A stretch of DNA of 53,640 bases, from positions 1 through 53,640 of the forward strand of contig JAFEAO010000009.1 of NCBI GenBank assembly GCA_018266375.1, read 5' to 3'. Under the pieces are notes generated by a model. That model was given only the letters and a program-made list of their open reading frames with translations. It did not search any database and had not been told where the DNA came from. Position 1 is the first letter of the stretch. Each line of letters begins with the position of its first letter. The DNA is from Bdellovibrionales bacterium. GTDB taxonomy: Bacteria > Bdellovibrionota > UBA1018 > CAIMNF01. Shown here in pieces: positions 28,293 to 38,572 of this stretch. The translations under genes were made by a program, and so were the position numbers.

Positions 28293-29195
28293 GTGAACTG
28301 GACCGCTCCAAAGGCAACAATGCTGAAAGCGTCATTGCTACTCTGTCTTACATCTTTGATTTCTTATCCAAGCTTCGCGGTCGACGTTGTCGGTGATCCA
28401 AATAAAACTCCACTCGAACTTCAAGACGTCGGAGTAAAAGAGCATCTCGGTGGCGCCGTCGATCTCGGTCTGACTTTTACTTCGGGTGAAGACGGTAAAG
28501 TTCATCCACTCAAAGATTTCATCGATCCTAAAAAACCGACGATCGTAAACATGGTGTACTTCGAGTGTCCGATGCTTTGTACGATGGTGTTGAACGGCGT
28601 GAACGACGGTATGATCGGCCTTGATTGGACGATCGGGAATCAGTTCAACGTCCTCACCGTCAGTATCGATCCAAAGGAAACCTCGAATGAGGCTCAAGCT
28701 AAAAAGGCGGCTTATGTCGATCACTATCTCGCCGGTCGCACGGAGCAAATTCAAACCGAAGGGCAAAAAGCCTCTGTCAGAAGCGGTTGGCATTTCGTTA
28801 CCGGAACTGAAGCGAACGTGAAGTTGCTCTCCGATCAGCTCGGATTCAGTTTCAAATACGACAAGATTCAAAAGCAGTTCGCGCATCCCGCAGTTACGTT
28901 CATCCTCACTCCATCGGGGCAGATTTCCCGTTATTTGTACGGAGTGACGTATCGTCCGCGCGATTTGCGCTTGGCGCTTTTGGAGGCTTCTCAAGGCAAG
29001 ATCGGAAATGTTTTTGATCGTCTTTTGATGTTTTGTTACCACTACGATCCGGCCGGTCGAGGTTACTCGATTCAAGTCGTGCAGCTCATGAAACTCGGAG
29101 CGGCGGCAACGGTAGGATTGTTCGGTGGATGGTTAATGGTGTTTTGGACTCGGCAACGGAAAGGAAAAAAAGCGAATGACAATGTACCGGCTTAA
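28293..29195 (+). CDS. sco1: SCO1/SenC copper chaperone
   Basis: This 300-residue protein has an N-terminal signal/anchor, then the SCO thioredoxin fold. FECPMLCTMVL gives the copper ligands Cys-92 and Cys-96, and the later KQFAHPAVTF segment provides the His ligand. SCO proteins load copper into the CuA site of oxidase subunit II. A C-terminal membrane helix (GAAATVGLFGGWLMVFW) anchors it. I chose the GTG at 28293 because GAGG lies upstream. An ATG nine codons later is an alternative. It overlaps ctaC by 20 bases, so the two are translationally coupled. Confidence 0.93.
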   Translation: MNWTAPKATMLKASLLLCLTSLISYPSFAVDVVGDPNKTPLELQDVGVKEHLGGAVDLGLTFTSGEDGKVHPLKDFIDPKKPTIVNMVYFECPMLCTMVLNGVNDGMIGLDWTIGNQFNVLTVSIDPKETSNEAQAKKAAYVDHYLAGRTEQIQTEGQKASVRSGWHFVTGTEANVKLLSDQLGFSFKYDKIQKQFAHPAVTFILTPSGQISRYLYGVTYRPRDLRLALLEASQGKIGNVFDRLLMFCYHYDPAGRGYSIQVVQLMKLGAAATVGLFGGWLMVFWTRQRKGKKANDNVPA

Positions 29196-30297
29196 GAGGC
29201 TGTCGCTTTTCATTTTGGTAGGAATCGTATCGTCGGTTAGTTTAACTGCTGGCGGGGCTCACGCAGCAACGCTCCCGGTAGCGGCAACAGACGTCGCCCG
29301 CGATTGGGACTCCATTTACTGGTTCCTGATGTGGGTAAGCGCCTTCTTCTTCGTGGGCATCGTGGTTGCGATGGCGATTTTCGCTATCAAATACCGCAAG
29401 GGCGTAAATAAAAGACCAAAATATCTTCATGGTCACACCGGCATCGAGGTGCTCTGGACCATCATTCCGACAATCATCGTTCTTTGGATGTTCTGGTGGG
29501 GATGGCTTGTTTATAAAGACATGGTTCACGCTCCACAAGACGCGATGGAAATTCACGTCATTGGTAAGCAGTGGCAATGGCAATTTGTTTATAATAACGG
29601 CAAAAGCACCGTCGGCGATTTGTACGTACCGGCAAATAAACCGGTCAAACTCATCATGTCGTCCGAAGACGTGCTCCACTCCTTCTTCGTTCCGAACTTC
29701 CGCGTAAAACAAGACGTGGTACCGGGCATGTACACCCATGTATGGTTCGAGGCGAAAATCCCTGGAATTCATCAGATTTACTGTACTGAGTATTGCGGTG
29801 GTCTCCACTCAGGCATGTTGGCCCGGATGATCGTGCTTACTCCTGAGCAATGGCACAATTTCCAGTTGGGCAAAGAAATCGATCTCAAAACGTTGGCTCC
29901 GGATCCGACATTTCCAGGATACGAGACCCTCAACAACGTGATGATGCTTGATCGCCAGTCTAAAATCGCGGCTGCAGAAGCACCGAAGAATACCGGAGGA
30001 CAACTTTCGCTCGCTGACAAAGGTAAAGCGCTCATGGCTGCTAAAGGTTGCATCGCTTGTCACACCACCGACGGCTCGAAACTCGTTGGCCCAAGCTACA
30101 AAGGAATTTACGGTGCGGATGTAAAACTCGCCGATGGCCGCACGGTCAAAGCGGATGACAACTACATTCGCGAATCAATTGAAAACCCTACCGCGAAAGT
30201 GGTGGAGGGATTCCCTCCTTCGATGCCTCCCTACAAGGGGCTGATGTCGGAAGAAGAGATCCTCTCGATGATCGAATTCATCAAGAGTTTGAAATGA
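29176..30297 (+). CDS. ctaC: Cytochrome c oxidase subunit II with cytochrome c domain
   Basis: This 373-residue protein has a signal peptide and two membrane helices, then the cupredoxin CuA domain with the ligands in CTEYCGGLHSGM (near residue 200) and an upstream His in VLHSFFVP. A second domain at residues about 280-373 has the heme site CIACH (near residue 291) and the Met ligand in PSMPPYKG. This fusion makes a caa3-type oxidase, which accepts electrons on its own cytochrome c. It overlaps sco1 by 20 bases and precedes ctaD by 36 bases. Confidence 0.96.
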   Translation: MTMYRLKRLSLFILVGIVSSVSLTAGGAHAATLPVAATDVARDWDSIYWFLMWVSAFFFVGIVVAMAIFAIKYRKGVNKRPKYLHGHTGIEVLWTIIPTIIVLWMFWWGWLVYKDMVHAPQDAMEIHVIGKQWQWQFVYNNGKSTVGDLYVPANKPVKLIMSSEDVLHSFFVPNFRVKQDVVPGMYTHVWFEAKIPGIHQIYCTEYCGGLHSGMLARMIVLTPEQWHNFQLGKEIDLKTLAPDPTFPGYETLNNVMMLDRQSKIAAAEAPKNTGGQLSLADKGKALMAAKGCIACHTTDGSKLVGPSYKGIYGADVKLADGRTVKADDNYIRESIENPTAKVVEGFPPSMPPYKGLMSEEEILSMIEFIKSLK

Positions 30298-30333
30298 AGT
30301 ATTATGCGCCTAACTTCGCAATAGGAGAATTCA

Positions 30334-31952
<1,619 letters not shown>

Positions 31953-31956
<4 letters not shown>

Positions 31957-32612
31957 GCGAACATGTAACTGCAGCAGAAAGACTAGCCGGTGGGCACGCC
32001 CACCACTTCAAGGATGGAGACGCGGAATTCCAAGCTTGTAAATCGGGCATGTGGATTTTCCTCGTCACCGAGGTTTTATTCTTCAGCGGATTGTTCGTGA
32101 TGTACGCGGTCCTTCGCGTATTCAACCACGATATGATGCACGAAGCGCATCAGCTCTTGAATTGGAAGCTCGGCGCGACCAACACCGTGATCCTGATTTG
32201 TAGCTCGCTCTCAATGGCGATGGCGGTAACGGCGGCACAAACCGGTCGCACCAAAGATTGCGTTCGCAACCTTTGGATCACCGAACTCTTCGCTGTCGGA
32301 TTCTTGTGCGTGAAGTACGTCGAGTACTCGCACAAAATTCACGAAGGTATTTTGCCGGGCGCGCTCTGGCACTATGCCGAGATGAGCGTGGCGAAAGCCC
32401 CGCTTTTTATTTCGGTTTATTTCGTGATGACGGGGATCCATGCGTTGCACGTGATTGTCGGTATGGGGGTCATCTACAGTCTGATCCGTCGTGCGGGTCG
32501 TGGCGACTTCGGTCCGAACTACTTTACTCCAGTCGAGATGACCGGGTTGTACTGGCACTTCGTCGACTTGGTTTGGATTTATCTATTCCCGCTATTGTAT
32601 TTGGTGAGCTAA
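31953..32612 (+). CDS. ctaE: Cytochrome c oxidase subunit III
   Basis: This 219-residue protein has five membrane helices and the COX3 segments [19 protein letters not shown] (near residue 30) and [20 protein letters not shown] (end). COX3 stabilises subunit I and its proton intake. The ATG at 31953 overlaps the ctaD stop (ATGA). I preferred it over the in-frame ATG five codons earlier, which lies inside ctaD. It is followed after 15 bases by ctaF, which has AGAGGA as its ribosome-binding site. Confidence 0.94.
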
Positions 32613-32627
32613 GAGAGGAACCGACAC

Positions 32628-33416
32628 ATGTCAGATCATAAACACCAGCATCACATTATGTCCAAATCGATGGCCTTGAAAGTCTGGGGCGCATTGATGG
32701 TCCTCACCTTCGTCACGGTCGTGGTCGCGCAAATCGATCTTGGCGCCGCAAACTTCGTCGTTGCGATGATCGTTGCGACGATTAAGGCATCACTCGTCTG
32801 TCTGTTCTTTATGGGGCTCAAATACGACGATAAAGAGAACGCGGTTATTTTCTGTACTTCTTTTATCTTCCTTACGATCTTCATGATCTTGACTTTCGGC
32901 GACTTGCTCACGCGGGGCGACGTTTACGTCAAAGACGGAAAGATCATTCCAGACGGGGCGATCGGGCAAACGAAGTCAAAATTCGTGAAGCCTTGGATTG
33001 CGACTCCGGAGATGATCGCGCACGGTAAAGAATTATACGCTTCCAACTGTGTCGTCTGCCACGGTCCGGAAGGAAAGGGCGATGGTCCCGGCGGTGCGGC
33101 ATTGAATCCACACCCACGTAACTTCACCCAAGCCGCTGACTGGAAAAACGGTCGCAAGCCGAGCCAGATTTTCGAAACGTTGACCAAGGGTTTGAACGCC
33201 ATGCCGTCATTCTCCACGGCATCAACCGACGATCGCTGGAGCTTGGTACACTATGTGCGTACCCTTGGTCCCCACGAGAGCGAAAAAGATACTCCTGAAG
33301 ATCTCAAAAAAATCGGTATCGACCCTACTAAGGAAGATGGCGGCGGCGGGGCCGAGAAAGCCATTCCAATCGGTCTTGCGATCGACCGCATGACTGAGGA
33401 CAAAGGCGGGAAATAG
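32628..33416 (+). CDS. ctaF: Cytochrome c oxidase subunit IV fused to a cytochrome c
   Basis: This 262-residue protein joins two parts. Residues 1-110 have three membrane helices matching the prokaryotic COX4 family (KVWGALMVLTFVTVVV, VVAMIVATIKASLVCLFFMGL, TSFIFLTIFMILTF). Residues about 125-215 are a cytochrome c with the heme site CVVCH and the Met ligand in GLNAMPSFST. The final 35 residues are charged. Together with ctaC this gives the oxidase two cytochrome c domains. A terminator follows. Confidence 0.88.
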   Translation: MSDHKHQHHIMSKSMALKVWGALMVLTFVTVVVAQIDLGAANFVVAMIVATIKASLVCLFFMGLKYDDKENAVIFCTSFIFLTIFMILTFGDLLTRGDVYVKDGKIIPDGAIGQTKSKFVKPWIATPEMIAHGKELYASNCVVCHGPEGKGDGPGGAALNPHPRNFTQAADWKNGRKPSQIFETLTKGLNAMPSFSTASTDDRWSLVHYVRTLGPHESEKDTPEDLKKIGIDPTKEDGGGGAEKAIPIGLAIDRMTEDKGGK

Positions 33417-33443
33417 GCCTAGTCCGAAATCTAGAGTTTAATG

Positions 33444-33480
33444 CAGCGTTCTGGTTTCTGGCTAGAACGCTGTTTTTATT
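33444..33480 (+). terminator. Intrinsic terminator of the sco1-ctaCDEF operon
   Basis: CAGCGTTCT (33444-33452) pairs perfectly with AGAACGCTG (33464-33472) and is followed by TTTTT. It lies 27 bases after the ctaF stop. Confidence 0.9.
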
Positions 33481-33554
33481 TAATGCGGCGCTCTGGCTGG
33501 ATTTTGTGCTTTCCTTTGTGGCGCAAAAATATAACGCATTAGTAGATATTTTTC

Positions 33555-33583
33555 CTGACAATGTGCATTACTAATGATACGCA
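33555..33583 (+). promoter_or_regulatory. Promoter for the trypsin-like protease gene
   Basis: CTGACA (33555-33560) and TACGCA (33578-33583) are separated by 17 bases. The leader would be about 20 bases, with AGGGG five bases before the ATG at 33611. Confidence 0.4.
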
Positions 33584-33610
33584 CCTGGTCAGCCAAAAAA
33601 AGGGGTGAGT

Positions 33611-34375
33611 ATGAAGTTAGGTCAGATTCAAATCTTAAGTTTAATGATCGGATTGTTGGGGGCAGCTCCGAGCTTCGCTGAAAACACCATCGTAGGCGGC
33701 ACCACGGTTGCTGCTAACGACGCCATCGCTAAATCGGTTGCGGCTCTCTACTTCGCAAGCGCGAACAATCCGAAAATGGGCTCGATCTGTACCGGATCGA
33801 TCATCAGCGACAACACTATCTTGACCGCCGCTCATTGCGTGCAAGACGTTAAAGCAGGCACGGTGATCTTTGCTCGCGATGTGACTTCGCAAAATATCAA
33901 GAACGTGCCTCGCACGCTCATGCGCCAGATCGTCGCGGTTCAAGCTAATCACAGCTACGATCCGGAAGGACAACTCGAGACCAACGATCTCGCAGTCATT
34001 CAATTCAACGGCGGCCTGCCTGAAGGCTTCGCGCCGATTTCGGTGCTCGATAAAAAATCAGCGGATGCGGCCGTGGTTCCTGGCGCTCGCGTCGTGATCG
34101 CAGGTTACGGCATCACCCGCGATGAAGCCAATGATGACGGCGTACTTCGCAAAGCCACAATGGTCGTTCGCGCACTAAGCCCAAACCGCGCCGAAGTGTT
34201 GCTCATGAACAGCGGCCACACTTCCTGCCACGGAGATTCGGGTGGACCGGCTTACGCGGCTGTAAACGGTCGATACTACCTCTGGGGCGTATTGAGCCGC
34301 GGGGATTGTAAATCAGACGCGATTTACACCAAGATTCAGGCTTATATGGAACAGACGGCACGTCGCCGTCTCTGA
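33611..34375 (+). CDS. Secreted trypsin-like serine protease
   Basis: This 254-residue protein has a signal peptide (MKLGQIQILSLMIGLLGAAPSFA). The IVGG start of mature trypsins follows within six residues, as NTIVGG. The triad is present: His in TAAHC, Asp in ETNDLAVIQF and Ser in CHGDSGGPAY. These S1 proteases are exported and cut after specific side chains. The specificity pocket is not clear here. I chose the ATG at 33611 over a GTG two codons upstream because AGGGG lies five bases before it. It is followed within five bases by a small frame on the same strand. Confidence 0.93.
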   Translation: MKLGQIQILSLMIGLLGAAPSFAENTIVGGTTVAANDAIAKSVAALYFASANNPKMGSICTGSIISDNTILTAAHCVQDVKAGTVIFARDVTSQNIKNVPRTLMRQIVAVQANHSYDPEGQLETNDLAVIQFNGGLPEGFAPISVLDKKSADAAVVPGARVVIAGYGITRDEANDDGVLRKATMVVRALSPNRAEVLLMNSGHTSCHGDSGGPAYAAVNGRYYLWGVLSRGDCKSDAIYTKIQAYMEQTARRRL

Positions 34376-34379
34376 TTTC

Positions 34380-34610
34380 GTGAGGAGTGAGGTTCTGGGC
34401 ACTTTTATTGTCCGTGATGTTTGCCGCACCGATCTCAACGATATTTGGCCGGATCAAGTGGACTTCTCTTATGTGATCGTGTCACCCGATCTCGTAAAAG
34501 GCAAAAAGAAAACGGGCCAAGCTTCTCTGACTTGCCGTCAGGTCGACGATTCTGAGGGTTACTCCTGGATCACCGCGACCTTTACTTGCAAAGTTGCCGA
34601 CGCTATCTAA
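34380..34610 (+). CDS. Small protein or gene remnant after the protease
   Basis: This 76-residue frame starts at a GTG five bases after the protease stop. It has no ribosome-binding site and no signal peptide. It contains two cysteines (TCRQ and TCKV). The codon use (many GAT, ATC, GTC and CGT) resembles real genes in this window. The frame stays open upstream of the GTG, inside the protease gene, but has no earlier start codon. It could be a translationally coupled small protein or the tail of a lost gene. I recognise no family. Confidence 0.35.
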   Translation: MRSEVLGTFIVRDVCRTDLNDIWPDQVDFSYVIVSPDLVKGKKKTGQASLTCRQVDDSEGYSWITATFTCKVADAI

Positions 34611-34619
34611 GTCGCGTCT

Positions 34620-35318
34620 TTAGAGATAACTGTCCGATTTCAAATTCAGGTTCGAATCGAATTCGAACAACCAAGGCTTAGCAGTGGGAATATTCAGTTC
34701 GAGGATATCCTCATTGCCAATTTTTTTGATGTGCTTCACGAGTCCGCGCAAGCTGTTGCCGTGAGCGACGATGAGCAGATTCTCGCCTTTGCGCATACGG
34801 GGGCCGATTTCCGATTCCCAAAACGGCATCACGCGATCGATCGTCACTTTGAGTGACTCGCCCAAAGGTTGAGCCGATGGCTCCAAGTGAGCATAGCGCG
34901 GATCATTTTTTGGATTCATCTCCGACGATGGATCCATCATCGGCGGGAGAGTGTCGTAGCTCCGGCGCCAAATCTTGACTTGAGCGTCGCCATACTTTTT
35001 TGCGGTCTCGGCTTTGTCGAGACCCTGAAGCGCACCGTAGTGCCGCTCGTTCAAGCGCCAAGTCCGCATCACCGGGTACCAAACGCGATCAGCGGATTCG
35101 AGCATGAGATAGTGCGTGCGGATCGCCCGCTTTAATAGAGACGTGTAAGTATGGTGGAATTCCATTCCTGAAGATTTCAGGAGTGCCGCGAGTTGCTTGC
35201 CTGCGGCCCCGGCTTCTTCAACTCCTTTCGCTGAGAGATCGACATCCACCCAGCCGGTAAAGCGATTATCGAGATTCCATTGGCTCTCACCATGACGAAC
35301 GAGTACGAGTTTCCCCAT
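34620..35318 (-). CDS. gpmA: 2,3-Bisphosphoglycerate-dependent phosphoglycerate mutase
   Basis: This 232-residue protein is GpmA. It interconverts 3- and 2-phosphoglycerate in glycolysis. LVRHGESQWN carries the phosphohistidine (His-9), RRSYDTLPP and NPKNDPRY are family segments, and IVAHGNSLRGLVKHI carries the second active-site His. I chose the ATG at 35318 because the sequence before it is not conserved and a promoter lies just upstream. No Shine-Dalgarno sequence is present. It is divergent from feoA with overlapping promoters. Confidence 0.94.
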   Translation of the reverse strand: MGKLVLVRHGESQWNLDNRFTGWVDVDLSAKGVEEAGAAGKQLAALLKSSGMEFHHTYTSLLKRAIRTHYLMLESADRVWYPVMRTWRLNERHYGALQGLDKAETAKKYGDAQVKIWRRSYDTLPPMMDPSSEMNPKNDPRYAHLEPSAQPLGESLKVTIDRVMPFWESEIGPRMRKGENLLIVAHGNSLRGLVKHIKKIGNEDILELNIPTAKPWLFEFDSNLNLKSDSYL

Positions 35319-35326
35319 GAACCCAT

Positions 35327-35354
35327 TAAATACTGATCTTGACCCAGGTGGCAA
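35327..35354 (-). promoter_or_regulatory. Promoter for gpmA
   Basis: On the minus strand, TTGCCA (35349-35354) and TATTTA (35327-35332) are separated by 16 bases. The -10 box ends eight bases before the ATG, which predicts a leaderless mRNA. Confidence 0.5.
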
Positions 35355-35367
35355 GCTGAAGTATATT
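35339..35367 (+). promoter_or_regulatory. Promoter for feoA
   Basis: TTGACC (35339-35344) and TATATT (35362-35367) are separated by 17 bases, close to the sigma70 consensus. The -10 box ends nine bases before the ATG at 35377. It overlaps the gpmA promoter on the other strand. Confidence 0.6.
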
Positions 35368-35369
35368 TA

Positions 35370-35388
35370 ATTGAGAATGGTTCTCAAT
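35370..35388. promoter_or_regulatory. Fur-like palindrome over the feoA start
   Basis: ATTGAGAATGGTTCTCAAT is a perfect 8-bp inverted repeat around TGG. It resembles Fur boxes (AATGAGAATNATTCTCATT-like). It lies at the transcription start and start codon of feoA. Iron-bound Fur binding there would block transcription. The assignment rests on sequence form and on the feo genes that follow. Confidence 0.65.
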
Positions 35389-35646
35389 AGTGGTCCTTCC
35401 GAAATTTGTTCCTTAGGTAGCCTAAATCCCGGTGATCAAGCCGAGATTGTGGCATTGAACGCCGAACATTCTCCGGAAGATTATTTTCGCCGTCTGCTCG
35501 AAATCGGGTTTCTGGTAGGAGAGCGTCTCGAGGTTTTAAACGAGGCGCCGGTGAGTAAGAATCCGGTCTGTATTAAAATCAAAGATGCCACGTATGCGCT
35601 TCGGCGCGAAGAAGCCGATTGTATCTCGGTCAAACGACTGAGGTAG
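35377..35646 (+). CDS. feoA: FeoA iron transport protein
   Basis: This 89-residue protein has the FeoA SH3-like fold: SLGSLNPGDQAEIVAL, then RRLLEIGFLVGERLEVLNEAP, then KIKDATYALRREEADCISV. FeoA assists FeoB in ferrous iron uptake. The ATG at 35377 lies inside the Fur-like palindrome. The N-terminus up to Leu-13 is longer than in most FeoA proteins, so a later non-ATG start cannot be excluded. The stop is 16 bases before feoB. No ribosome-binding site is visible. Confidence 0.9.
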   Translation: MVLNSGPSEICSLGSLNPGDQAEIVALNAEHSPEDYFRRLLEIGFLVGERLEVLNEAPVSKNPVCIKIKDATYALRREEADCISVKRLR

Positions 35647-35662
35647 GCAACGTGAGCAGGAT

Positions 35663-37636
35663 GTGGAAGTAGAAACACCCAGTAAGAAGACGATCGTGGA
35701 TACGCACTCGAAGTCAAAAGCGACAAATTCAGGTCCAGCTGACTGCCACGCGGATGGCAAGAAAGTGCGCAAGTTCGATCCAAACGCGGTCCGCGAAAGA
35801 CCGCGTATCGCGCTCGTCGGTACCCCAAACTCGGGCAAGACAGCGCTCTTTAACCTTTTAACTCACAGCAATCAGCGCGTTGCTAACTATGCGGGCGTCA
35901 CCGTCGATAGCGCAGAGTCCGATTTGCGCCTTGAGAGCGGAACGGAGGCCTCGCTCGTCGATCTTCCGGGCGCTTATAGTCTGCGCCCTTACACCGATGA
36001 CGAGAGCGTTCTTGCCGATGCTTTGCAGTCAAACGCGTTTGACGGAATGATCTTGGTCGTCGACTCGACTCAAAGCGAGCGCGCGATTCGCTTTTTGATC
36101 GAAGTGCTTGATTCAACCGATCTTCCGGCGATCGTTGCCTTTAACATGGTCGATCTCGCGAAATCCCGCGGGTTTGATTTTGATTTTCAAAAATTGTCGC
36201 AGCTTCTCGGCGTGCCGGTCATTCCGACAGTGGCGGTAAAACGCAGCGGTCTCTCCGGTTTGATCAAGACTCTCGAAGAGACGCTCGGCAACCAGAAGCG
36301 TAAAAAACACGCTCTTTTGCCGAAGGCCGATTCGACGCCCACCACACGCCAAGAAGTCGCGGCGCAAATTTTGTCGTTTTATAAACTTGCCGACGAATAT
36401 CTGAAGCAGTTTATGTGTAAGCCGGGCACTCCCGATTATCAGAGCCAGAAGATCGACAAGTACGTGCTCCATCCGGTTTGGGGGGCGCTCATTTTGATCG
36501 CGGTTTTGGGCATCACCTTCCAATTGATGTTTAACTTGGCGCAAGTGCCGATGGATTGGATCGATGTCGCCTTTAAGTGGATGGGGGATTCGGTCAATCA
36601 GATGCAGAGCTTGCCGGTCGCGCTCAAGAGTTTCCTCGCCGACGGTATTATCGCCGGAGTGGGTGGGACGCTCGTGTTCTTACCGCAGATTTTGATTTTG
36701 TTCGGGCTCATTTTGTTCCTCGAGGATTTTGGCTTTATGGCGCGCGCGGTATTTTTGCTCGACCACTGGATGGGGAAGGTGGGCCTTCATGGCCGCGCGT
36801 TCCTGCCGCTGCTTTCAAGCTACGCATGCGCGGTTCCGGGTATTATGTCGCTTCGGACGATTGAGAGCCGCCGCGACCGCATCGTTACGGCTTTGATTAT
36901 TCCGCTCACGACTTGCTCAGCGCGGATTCCGGTCTACACCCTGCTGATTTCTGCGTTTGTTCCGAACAATCCGGTGATTTTTGGGGTTCGTTTGCAGGGC
37001 TTGGTGATGCTCGGCCTCTATCTCGTGGGTACGCTGTCCGCGCTGGCCATGGGCGCGGTGTTTAAGACGTTCTTCCTGCGCGGTCCGCGTCCGCCGCTTT
37101 TGATCGAACTTCCTTCTTACAAATTGCCGTCGGTCGTGAGTGTCGTTAAAGGTCTCGTCTATCGCGGCAAATTATTTATCCGCCGGGTAGGAACGATCAT
37201 TCTCTCGCTGACCGTCGTGATCTGGGTGCTCGTCAGTTATCCGAGTCCGGGTGAGGGCAGTTATGCCGCGAAGCTCGGCCACTTTATCGAGCCTGCGATA
37301 AAGCCACTTGGTTTTGACTGGAAAGTGGGAATGGCGCTCGTTCCGACCTTCGCCGCTCGCGAAGTCATGGTCGCGACACTCGCAACCGTGTACGCGGTAG
37401 GCGACGATGCCGCGGTATCGAACACCGATAAGCTCAGCGAAATGATTCAGAAGGAATGGTCGCTTGCGACCGGTCTGAGTTTGCTCGTGTTCTTTATCTT
37501 TGCGCCGATGTGCATCTCGACTATCGCCGCCGCCAAGCGCCAACTTCAAAGCAATGGATGGACGGTGACGCTTGTCCTGTATCTTTTTGCGATGGCGTAT
37601 CTTGCGTCGTTTATCACTTATCGTTTGGCGAGTTAG
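35663..37636 (+). CDS. feoB: FeoB ferrous iron transporter
   Basis: This 657-residue protein has an N-terminal extension of about 48 residues, then the G domain: GTPNSGKT (residues 53-60), DLPGAYSL and the FNMVDLA base-recognition motif. The membrane part follows, with Gate motifs such as FLPLLSSYACAVPGIMSLRT and PLTTCSARIPVYTLLISAF. FeoB imports Fe2+ across the inner membrane. The GTG at 35663 has AGCAGG upstream. No feoC gene is visible. The frame stops 40 bases before the convergent PilZ gene. Confidence 0.95.
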   Translation: MEVETPSKKTIVDTHSKSKATNSGPADCHADGKKVRKFDPNAVRERPRIALVGTPNSGKTALFNLLTHSNQRVANYAGVTVDSAESDLRLESGTEASLVDLPGAYSLRPYTDDESVLADALQSNAFDGMILVVDSTQSERAIRFLIEVLDSTDLPAIVAFNMVDLAKSRGFDFDFQKLSQLLGVPVIPTVAVKRSGLSGLIKTLEETLGNQKRKKHALLPKADSTPTTRQEVAAQILSFYKLADEYLKQFMCKPGTPDYQSQKIDKYVLHPVWGALILIAVLGITFQLMFNLAQVPMDWIDVAFKWMGDSVNQMQSLPVALKSFLADGIIAGVGGTLVFLPQILILFGLILFLEDFGFMARAVFLLDHWMGKVGLHGRAFLPLLSSYACAVPGIMSLRTIESRRDRIVTALIIPLTTCSARIPVYTLLISAFVPNNPVIFGVRLQGLVMLGLYLVGTLSALAMGAVFKTFFLRGPRPPLLIELPSYKLPSVVSVVKGLVYRGKLFIRRVGTIILSLTVVIWVLVSYPSPGEGSYAAKLGHFIEPAIKPLGFDWKVGMALVPTFAAREVMVATLATVYAVGDDAAVSNTDKLSEMIQKEWSLATGLSLLVFFIFAPMCISTIAAAKRQLQSNGWTVTLVLYLFAMAYLASFITYRLAS

Positions 37637-37675
37637 CGATTTCATGCGTGCTTTTGCGTCAGCGGGAGGATGAGA

Positions 37676-38503
37676 TCAAGTTTTAATCTTACTGCGAAGG
37701 CGCTCCCAGCCGTCGCGTTCGAAGCCGATGAACTCGGCGCCGAAACATAAGACGTCCTGTTTATACCAAGCGATTCGGGCTTTTCCGTTCAAACGTGGAA
37801 GCCCGATCAGCGATAGGGGCATCATCTCAAACGAGATTTCTTCGCCCTTCGCAAGCCCGAGGTGGTTTTCGAGACGGACTTGCAAACCGGTGGTCGAGAC
37901 GTCGATGCAAACGCCGAAAATCTTTTCATTCATACCGTTACGACTTACACGGATGGTGGCAACGAACCCCGTACGCTGCTGCGACCGGCCCTCGTGACCT
38001 TCGGGAGCATTTGCGGCTTTTTCAAAGACATCGTTTTGAGTCTTGGTGATCTTCGAGGATTTGAACCTGAGATGAGCGAATTCGCCGAACTGCTGGATCG
38101 GCACCCAGAACTGAAGCGTCTTGCACCAAAGATAAACTTGTTCATCGAACTTGGTCTTGTCGAGTAGGTCGCGCACTTCCTGCATCGTAAACGGGCCGTG
38201 TTCGGCGCCGATGACATGCAGGTAGAAAGGAGGGGCTAAGTTCTTGGAAGCGGCACTCGATGGAGCGAAGCGGGCGTTCAGGCGGGCGAGGTGGTCCGCT
38301 GATGGAAATTTTGGAATCAGGTGCTGAAGCGCACGGATATCATGAAGCCTGACCCAGGCTTGCTGGTCTTCGGGTGAGCAGCCAATATCGTTCCAAGATA
38401 AAAGTCCTTGTTTGATCTGATCCTCAACTTCATGAATCGTGAAGGGCCCCCAGACCGTTTTATCGGTCTCGGCGAGCTTCACGAGGAAATAGGCAGCTCC
38501 CAT
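37676..38503 (-). CDS. Protein with two GYF-like domains and a PilZ domain
   Basis: This 275-residue protein has two GYF_2-like domains near residues 4-56 and 90-140, each holding a GPFTxxEV segment and an aromatic patch. A PilZ domain lies near residues 175-265. The PilZ motifs for cyclic di-GMP binding are present: RSQQR fits RxxxR, and DVSTTG fits D/NxSxxG. Such proteins respond to cyclic di-GMP and bind partners through the GYF part. The frame extends far upstream on this strand but that part is antisense to kamA. The ATG at 38503 has AGAG upstream and gives a sensible protein start (MGAAYFLVKL). Confidence 0.85.
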   Translation of the reverse strand: MGAAYFLVKLAETDKTVWGPFTIHEVEDQIKQGLLSWNDIGCSPEDQQAWVRLHDIRALQHLIPKFPSADHLARLNARFAPSSAASKNLAPPFYLHVIGAEHGPFTMQEVRDLLDKTKFDEQVYLWCKTLQFWVPIQQFGEFAHLRFKSSKITKTQNDVFEKAANAPEGHEGRSQQRTGFVATIRVSRNGMNEKIFGVCIDVSTTGLQVRLENHLGLAKGEEISFEMMPLSLIGLPRLNGKARIAWYKQDVLCFGAEFIGFERDGWERLRSKIKT

Positions 38504-38572
38504 ATCTCTAAATTCTACACGAATTTGGTTTACTCGCGGCGTTATTTTAGGGGAGCGACTGAAGTGGTTTCG

